Shown: in pieces, positions 58,813 to 64,000 of the stretch | Position numbering within the stretch: position 1 is the stretch's first letter | Layout of the letters: every line of letters begins with the position of its first letter | DNA from: Campylobacter sp. LR291e | Lineage (GTDB): Bacteria > Campylobacterota > Campylobacteria > Campylobacterales > Campylobacteraceae | Length of the DNA stretch: 64,000 bases | Assembly (NCBI RefSeq): GCF_008633915.1 | Contig: NZ_VJNV01000026.1 | Span: 124,001-188,000 of the forward strand | Reading direction: 5' to 3' | Notes under the pieces: generated by a model | Seen by the model: only the letters and a program-made list of their open reading frames with translations | Database searches by the model: none | What the model was told of the DNA's origin: nothing | Program-made: the position numbers and the translations under genes

Positions 58813-59809
58813 TCAACTTAACATATATTCATAACAAATTTTCTTTTTTTTAAAAATCCTAGAATAAAGCCTTTTTCCATTTAAATAAGCCCTATCTAAC
58901 TTACCTTGCCATTTATTTACTTTTAACTCATTTAAAAACCCATCTTTTACTTGAAAATCAATTCCTATAATTTTAAATTGCTTGGGATTATATTTATCCA
59001 AAAAAGATATAGGCACGCCCATCACTCCATTATAATCACTAAGTATAGCCTTTGTTGTTGGTATCTCAATGGCCTTTATATTGCTTATAAGCATTCTTTT
59101 TTATAAGCTTTTTATCGTTATTTAGATTATCAGCCATTGTATTAAGACTTAAAAATTCATTCTTTTCTTTGCTTTCTATGTTAGTAAACCACCTTACACC
59201 CTTAACCTTAATATATTTGTTTCCATCCTTATCCACGCCACAACCACTAGCATTTAAATCATAATCATTTGGTACTAAAACTTCCTATCTCCACTATTGA
59301 TACTAACTCCTAGCCATAATTTATTTTGTTGAAACAAAGGAAAAATATCCTTAGTGCTTATTGTATTTAAATTACCTATGATAGCAAATTTTTTATTGCT
59401 TTCATCACACCATTTTATAAATTCTCTAAAAAGTGAAAAAGGAAGATTTGTTATAATAAAATCTGCTTTATTTCTTAGTTTTACCACTTCCTTACTTCTA
59501 AAATCGCCATCACTTTTTAGTTTGCTAAGATGCTTTTTATTTATACTTATATTTGCCATTGTACCCCTACCACTTGCATTGTAAGAAGTGGCTATTAATT
59601 CTTTTATACCTAGCCTTTTAAAATTAATCATAAAATAAGCAAAAAAATTACTTTCATTAGTATCGAAAGGTAGTAAGATAATCTTATCTTTAAAGATATT
59701 TTTATTGTATGCTAAATAAGTATTTATTTATTATCAAAATAACTTGTATAAAACTCATTTTTTTATTTATTTTTGCACTTGTTAGATTAGCACTATTATT
59801 TTTACTCAT
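58813..59809 (-). pseudogene. EcoRI-methylase-like adenine DNA methyltransferase remnant
   Basis: Pieces of one gene in several frames. The start at 59809 (MSKNNSANLTSAKINKK) breaks near 59750. 59631-59275 carries FKRLGIKELIATSYN and FIITNLPFSLFREFIKWCDE. Another frame gives DLNASGCGVDKDGNKYIKVK. 59094-58813 ends with GVMGVPISFLDKYNPKQFKI and NGKRLYSRIF. All match the EcoRI-methylase-like adenine-specific family in order. The catalytic NPPF is NLPF here, so decay includes the active site. The gene begins three bases past the histidine kinase stop. Confidence 0.78.
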
Positions 59810-59812
59810 TTT

Positions 59813-61030
59813 TTAATCTTTTAGTGGTTCAAAATTCAAAGTAAATATAGTTCCTTCATCCTTAACTGACTCGCAATGAATTTTTATATTATTATCCTTG
59901 CATACCTTTTTAACCAAGGATAAACCTATACCAAAGCCTCCTTGGTCTTGATTAAATCTAGTGTAATATTCAAAGATATTTTTAAGATTTTTTTTATCAA
60001 TGCCACAACCACTATCCCCTATGCTAAGTGAGTTTTTACTTAAAATAACCTCTATAAAACCACCTTTTTTATTGTATTTTACTGCGTTGCTTAAAAGATT
60101 ATCAATAAGCTTTGATAGATGACTTTTATTGATAAAAATATAAATTTCACTTTCTAACTTTGTTCTTATTTCAAGCTTTTTTTGTTTAAAAAATAAATCA
60201 AAAAATTCAAGCCTTTCTTTAACTAAAATTTCTAAGTTTACTTCTTCTTTTTCACTTGTTAATGTGCTTGGAAAATTATAAAATATAAGGTCAGAAAATA
60301 CTTGCGTTAGGGTCTTTGCTGCAAGTTTTATACGTTTAAATTTAGCACTTTCTTCTAAATTTTGCTTTTCAAGCTGTTCGATACTCATTAAAATCACACT
60401 TAAAGGTGTGTTAATTTCATGGGTAGAATCCTTTATAAAGCGATTTAGGGTGTTAATCTTATCTTCTAAGGGCTTTAGGGCGATTTTTACCAAAATATAA
60501 GCTATGATTGCTAAAATAATGAAAGATATTAAAGCCCCACCCAAAACCTTAGTCCAAATAAATATAATATCTCTTTTTGCGTTTTCACCTTGTACTAAAA
60601 TTTGAAGTTCATTTTTTCTTGGAGATTCTTTAATGCCTTGTACAAGTGAAAACTCATGCGAATTTAATGGAGCTATGTAAAAAATAAAATTATCATACAT
60701 TCCCTTACCATAAGAAGTTTTAGCGTTTTTTGCCTTGCTTAAATTCATATCAAGATTATTAAAAAAAATTTTATTATCATCAAAAAGGGCAAATTTTACA
60801 TTTGAACTTTTTGCTACATTTGAAGTGCTTTCTTCAAGTGGTATAAAACGGGCGTTTTGAATGTTTATAGCTATGTTTCTATGTGTTTGTCGAAGACTTA
60901 AAGAATTATTATTTATCAATTCTTCATAAAACTTTGCATACCAAATACTAAAAAAAATCGCTAAAAAAATGCCTGTTGTAGTTAGATAAATGAGTAAAAT
61001 TTGACGGATAACCCTTTTAGCTTCCGACAT
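59813..61030 (-). CDS. sensor histidine kinase
   Basis: A 405-residue membrane kinase. Two membrane helices (about residues 12-32 and 163-183) flank a periplasmic sensing domain of about 130 residues. The phosphorylated His204 lies in FIKDSTHEINTPL, the N box is LIDNLLSNAVKYN, G1 is IGDSGCGID and G2 GGFGIGLSLVKK. It overlaps the response regulator gene by 14 bp. It resembles the RacS/DccS/CrdS group of Epsilonproteobacteria; I cannot decide which. Confidence 0.9.
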   Translation of the reverse strand: MSEAKRVIRQILLIYLTTTGIFLAIFFSIWYAKFYEELINNNSLSLRQTHRNIAINIQNARFIPLEESTSNVAKSSNVKFALFDDNKIFFNNLDMNLSKAKNAKTSYGKGMYDNFIFYIAPLNSHEFSLVQGIKESPRKNELQILVQGENAKRDIIFIWTKVLGGALISFIILAIIAYILVKIALKPLEDKINTLNRFIKDSTHEINTPLSVILMSIEQLEKQNLEESAKFKRIKLAAKTLTQVFSDLIFYNFPSTLTSEKEEVNLEILVKERLEFFDLFFKQKKLEIRTKLESEIYIFINKSHLSKLIDNLLSNAVKYNKKGGFIEVILSKNSLSIGDSGCGIDKKNLKNIFEYYTRFNQDQGGFGIGLSLVKKVCKDNNIKIHCESVKDEGTIFTLNFEPLKD

Positions 61031-61688
61031 AACAATACCCTCTGCCCCTTTGATTGATTATTGCATCCTTTCCTATAATCTTTCGCAAATTCTTAATGTA
61101 GACTCTCAAACTTAACTCGCTTGGTTCTTCACCATACTCCCATAATTCTTCAAAAATTTGTTCTTGTGTTAAAAAATTATTCTTATTTTTTAAAAGCATG
61201 GTTAAAAGCTTTATTTCTTTACTAGGTAAGACTATGCTTTTATCATTTTGGTAAAGTAGTTGAGAATTTAAATTAAATTTAAAGCCATTTGGTAGTGTTA
61301 CAAAATCATCATTATTATGAGAAAATGCCCTTTTTAACAATGTTTGAACCCTCATTGCTAATTCTGCTAATTCAAAAGGCTTTTTTATATAATCATCGCA
61401 CCCTACATTATACCCACTTTGCAAGTCTTGCAAGGTATTAAGAGAAGTCATAAAGATAGCCGGGGTATTTTTACCACTTTTTCTAAGTTCATCAAGCAAA
61501 GAAAAGCCATCTCCCAAGGGCACCTTAACATCTAAAATCCATAAATCAAAATGCTTTTCATAGGCTAAGTCAAGTGCTTGCTGTGCATCCTCGCAAACAC
61601 TTACTTCATAACCTTCATCGCTTAAATACTCTTCAACAATCTCATTTAAACTAGAATCATCTTCAAGTAGTAAAATTTTAGCTGCCAT
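61017..61688 (-). CDS. OmpR-type response regulator
   Basis: A 223-residue DNA-binding regulator. The receiver domain has the acidic pair Asp10-Asp11, phosphoacceptor Asp53 (WILDVKVP), Thr81 and Lys103 (IKKPF). The C-terminal winged helix (about 130-223) ends with LRKIIGKDAIINQRGRGYCY. It forms a two-component system with the kinase downstream. Candidates from C. jejuni are RacR and DccR; the target genes cannot be told here. Confidence 0.92.
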   Translation of the reverse strand: MAAKILLLEDDSSLNEIVEEYLSDEGYEVSVCEDAQQALDLAYEKHFDLWILDVKVPLGDGFSLLDELRKSGKNTPAIFMTSLNTLQDLQSGYNVGCDDYIKKPFELAELAMRVQTLLKRAFSHNNDDFVTLPNGFKFNLNSQLLYQNDKSIVLPSKEIKLLTMLLKNKNNFLTQEQIFEELWEYGEEPSELSLRVYIKNLRKIIGKDAIINQRGRGYCYVGS

Positions 61689-61730
61689 ATTGTGTCCTAA
61701 TAAAAATACGCAATTTTAGCAAGTTTTAGT

Positions 61731-61752
61731 AAATCTGCCCTAAGGCAGATTT
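61731..61752 (-). terminator. terminator after fumC
   Basis: AAATCTGCC and GGCAGATTT form a perfect 9-bp stem around four bases, five bases beyond the fumC stop on the minus strand. No long U-run follows, so its strength is uncertain. Confidence 0.65.
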
Positions 61753-61756
61753 TAAA

Positions 61757-63148
61757 TTAAGCCTTTGGACCTATCATTTTGCTAGGGTCAACAAATTTAT
61801 TAAAGTCTTCTTCGCTTACTAAATTTAATTCCTTAGCACTTTCTTTTAATGAAATTCCCTTTTTATGAGCATTTTTGGCCACCTTTGCAGCATTTTCATA
61901 GCCTATATGTGGATTTAAAGCAGTTACTAGCATTAAAGAATTATGTAAATTATGATCAATCTTTGCTTTATTTGGTTCAATACCCACAGCACAATGTATA
62001 TTAAATGAATGTATTGAATCAGCTAATAAATCAAGGCTTTGTAAGAAATTATAAATAATCACAGGTTTAAATACATTAAGTTCAAAATTTCCTTGACTTG
62101 CCGCAAAGCCTATAGCAGCATCGTTTCCCATAACTTGCACGGCCACCATGGTAATTGCTTCGCACTGAGTAGGATTAACCTTACCAGGCATTATAGAACT
62201 ACCCGGTTCATTTTCAGGTATGATAAGTTCTCCAAGACCACATCTTGGACCACTTGCAAGCCACCTAACATCGTTTGCTATTTTCATTAAATTTGCAGCC
62301 AATCCTTTCATAGCCCCGTGTGTGAAATTTATAGCATCATGGCTTGTTAAGGCGTGAAATTTATTAGGGCTTGAAACAAATTTTGTACCTATCAATCTTG
62401 TTAATTCTTCGCTTACCTTTTGACTTAATTCAGGGTGTGCATTAAGTCCAGTACCAACAGCAGTACCACCTATGGCTAATTCTCTTAAAGTTGGCAAAGA
62501 CGCTATGATTTGTTCTTTTGAATGTTCAAGCATAGATAAATAACCACTAAATTCTTGCGACAAAGTAAGAGGAGTTGCATCTTGAAGGTGAGTACGACCT
62601 ATTTTAATAATGCCTTCAAATTCCTTAACTTTCTTTGTAAAGGTAGCGATTAACTCATCAATAGCAGGGATAAGCTTTTTTTCAACTTGTTCTACAGAAA
62701 CTATACTCATAGCCGTAGGGAAAGTATCATTTGAACTTTGAGACATATTTACATGGTCATTTGGATGAACTAATTTTTCTTTTCTAAAATCCCCACCCAT
62801 AATCTCAGTAGCACGATTTGCTATAACTTCATTCATATTCATATTACTTTGAGTACCAGAACCTGTTTGCCAGATAGCAAGTGGGAAATTATCATCAAAT
62901 TTACCAGCTATAATCTCATCGCAAGCTTGTACTATAGCGTTTTTCTTAGCATCGTCTAATTTACCTAGTTTATTGTTAACAATGGAGAGTGACTTTTTAA
63001 GATTAGCAAAGGCATAAATTAAAACCTTTGGCATCTTCTCACAACCTATTTTAAAATTTTCAAAACTTCTTTCAGTTTGAGCACCCCAATATTTGTCATT
63101 TGGGACCTTAATTTCACCCATGGTATCGTGTTCGATTCTGTATTCCAT
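61757..63148 (-). CDS. fumC: class II fumarate hydratase
   Basis: A 463-residue TCA-cycle enzyme interconverting fumarate and malate. The signature [15 protein letters not shown] is present, as are [13 protein letters not shown] and [14 protein letters not shown] start it at the ATG ending at 63148, preceded by AAGGA, because the family begins [13 protein letters not shown]; a longer frame to 63205 has no similarity in its first nineteen residues. Single gene with its own terminator. Confidence 0.95.
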   Translation of the reverse strand: MEYRIEHDTMGEIKVPNDKYWGAQTERSFENFKIGCEKMPKVLIYAFANLKKSLSIVNNKLGKLDDAKKNAIVQACDEIIAGKFDDNFPLAIWQTGSGTQSNMNMNEVIANRATEIMGGDFRKEKLVHPNDHVNMSQSSNDTFPTAMSIVSVEQVEKKLIPAIDELIATFTKKVKEFEGIIKIGRTHLQDATPLTLSQEFSGYLSMLEHSKEQIIASLPTLRELAIGGTAVGTGLNAHPELSQKVSEELTRLIGTKFVSSPNKFHALTSHDAINFTHGAMKGLAANLMKIANDVRWLASGPRCGLGELIIPENEPGSSIMPGKVNPTQCEAITMVAVQVMGNDAAIGFAASQGNFELNVFKPVIIYNFLQSLDLLADSIHSFNIHCAVGIEPNKAKIDHNLHNSLMLVTALNPHIGYENAAKVAKNAHKKGISLKESAKELNLVSEEDFNKFVDPSKMIGPKA

Positions 63149-63278
63149 AATAATCCTTTTTAAAAAAATATGTTTTAAATTTAAACAAAAATTAGCATAA
63201 AACAAAATAAAATTTTTAATAAATTGCCTAAATCTTGGTAAATTTTACACATTTTTAAAAAGGCTTTAAATTGTGATT

Positions 63279-64000
63279 TTAAGGAATTTTTCTTAGTATA
63301 ACTATGCTTTCTAGGTGTGGGGTATTTACAAATTGGTCAAAAAAGGCAAAATATAAAATTTCATGGTATTGTGTTAAAAATTTTAAGTTTTCTTTAAGCG
63401 TATAAGGATTGCAAGATATATAAATTATAAAATTGTACATTTTTGCTAAATTCATTACTTCAAAACTTAGTCCTACCCTTGGTGGGTCAAGTAAAATATG
63501 AGAAAACTTAAATTTATTTAAATCTACATTTTTTAATCTAAAAAATTCTCTCTCTTTTTTTAAAGCACTCACTAGCTCCTCGCTTGAAAGCCTTACAAAA
63601 TCTATATTTAAGATATTATTTAAGGCACAATTTTTAAGGGCGTATTCTATATTTTTTTTACTTATTTCAGTGGCCATTATATTTTCAAAAAAAACACTTA
63701 AAGCAATACTAAAATTTCCATAACCACAATAAAGTTCTAATAAATCTTTTCTATCTTGTAAAATGATTTTTGAAAGTATATATTCAATCATTTTCTCATT
63801 TATATAGGTATTTGGTTGTACAAAACAATCATTATCAAAGGTATAAAAAATGGGCTTTTTATTAATGATTAATTTTTGACTTAGACTTTCTTGTTTAAAA
63901 ATTAATTTTTTATTTTTAGACCTTGTGATTAATTTTAAATTTAAATCCTTGCTTAGCTTTTCTAAATCATTTTTTATTAAAAAAATATCCTTATGATAAA
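63279..64000 (-). CDS. trmA: tRNA (uracil-5-)-methyltransferase, partial
   Basis: The 3' part of the gene; the open frame runs past the window edge at 64000, so the N-terminus is missing. Visible are [19 protein letters not shown], motif [25 protein letters not shown] and the catalytic Cys in YISCNPYTL. The family methylates U54 of tRNA (TrmA) or rRNA uridines (RlmC/RlmD); the absence of a visible Cys-cluster in this part and the FxQPN motif favour TrmA, but the missing end would decide. Confidence 0.87.
   Translation of the reverse strand, partial: YHKDIFLIKNDLEKLSKDLNLKLITRSKNKKLIFKQESLSQKLIINKKPIFYTFDNDCFVQPNTYINEKMIEYILSKIILQDRKDLLELYCGYGNFSIALSVFFENIMATEISKKNIEYALKNCALNNILNIDFVRLSSEELVSALKKEREFFRLKNVDLNKFKFSHILLDPPRVGLSFEVMNLAKMYNFIIYISCNPYTLKENLKFLTQYHEILYFAFFDQFVNTPHLESIVILRKIP

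Overview
The window is AT-rich chromosomal DNA of a Campylobacter-type Epsilonproteobacterium. The diagnostic genes are flaC (short secreted flagellin), hobA, a FolP with a long N-terminal extension, the 'highly acidic' protein next to fliR, and long tightly packed operons. From memory, several runs of genes match the order in C. jejuni: cysE to tpx, cmoA to hemW, argS to rpsB, lpxD-ilvH-ilvI, and murA-moeA. Here these runs are joined in a different order. I see no rRNA, tRNA, CRISPR array or complete insertion sequence.

Layout. 1-3.3 kb: flaC, waaF, sixA, a rhomboid protease and a PepSY-like secreted protein. 3.3-9.6 kb: a metal-complex uptake cluster on the minus strand (TonB-dependent receptor, binding protein, SAM methyltransferase, FecCD permease, ATPase, private TonB), with a run of 31 A upstream of the receptor gene. 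9.9-22.9 kb: a long minus-strand operon from a membrane protein through valS, metN-metI-metQ-metQ, flgA, ubiX, coaD, tmk, hisS and speA to cysE. 23-25.7 kb: a UvrD-type helicase and tpx. 25.7-34.9 kb: the operon rppH-lysC-hobA-holB-folP-ligA-(membrane protein)-tlyA-ribF-cmoA. 35-43.3 kb: hemW, converging on the operon rpsB-tsf-(ABC ATPase)-fliR-(acidic protein)-gmk-tatA-argS. 44.8-47.9 kb: ilvI-ilvH-lpxD. 48.7-57.9 kb: a TRIC-family membrane protein, pta-ackA, flgH behind a good sigma-54 promoter, a membrane protein, murA and moeA. 59.8-64 kb: a response regulator and histidine kinase pair, fumC, and the 3' part of trmA running off the edge.

Three accessory patches lie between the conserved blocks and look decayed. 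At 43.6-44.5 kb, four related short modules lie in successive reading frames and look like one broken gene. At 48.0-51.2 kb there is a frameshifted lipoprotein, an EexN-like entry-exclusion lipoprotein, and a restriction-modification locus (N6-adenine methyltransferase in frame with an HNH endonuclease) broken by one stop and one frameshift. At 58.0-59.8 kb there is an EcoRI-methylase-like gene and its endonuclease, both broken several times.

The most interesting intact system is the uptake cluster. It pairs a complete outer-membrane-to-cytoplasm transport route with an embedded methyltransferase and a possible length-variable promoter tract. No function beyond uptake of a metal or metal chelate can be assigned from sequence alone.
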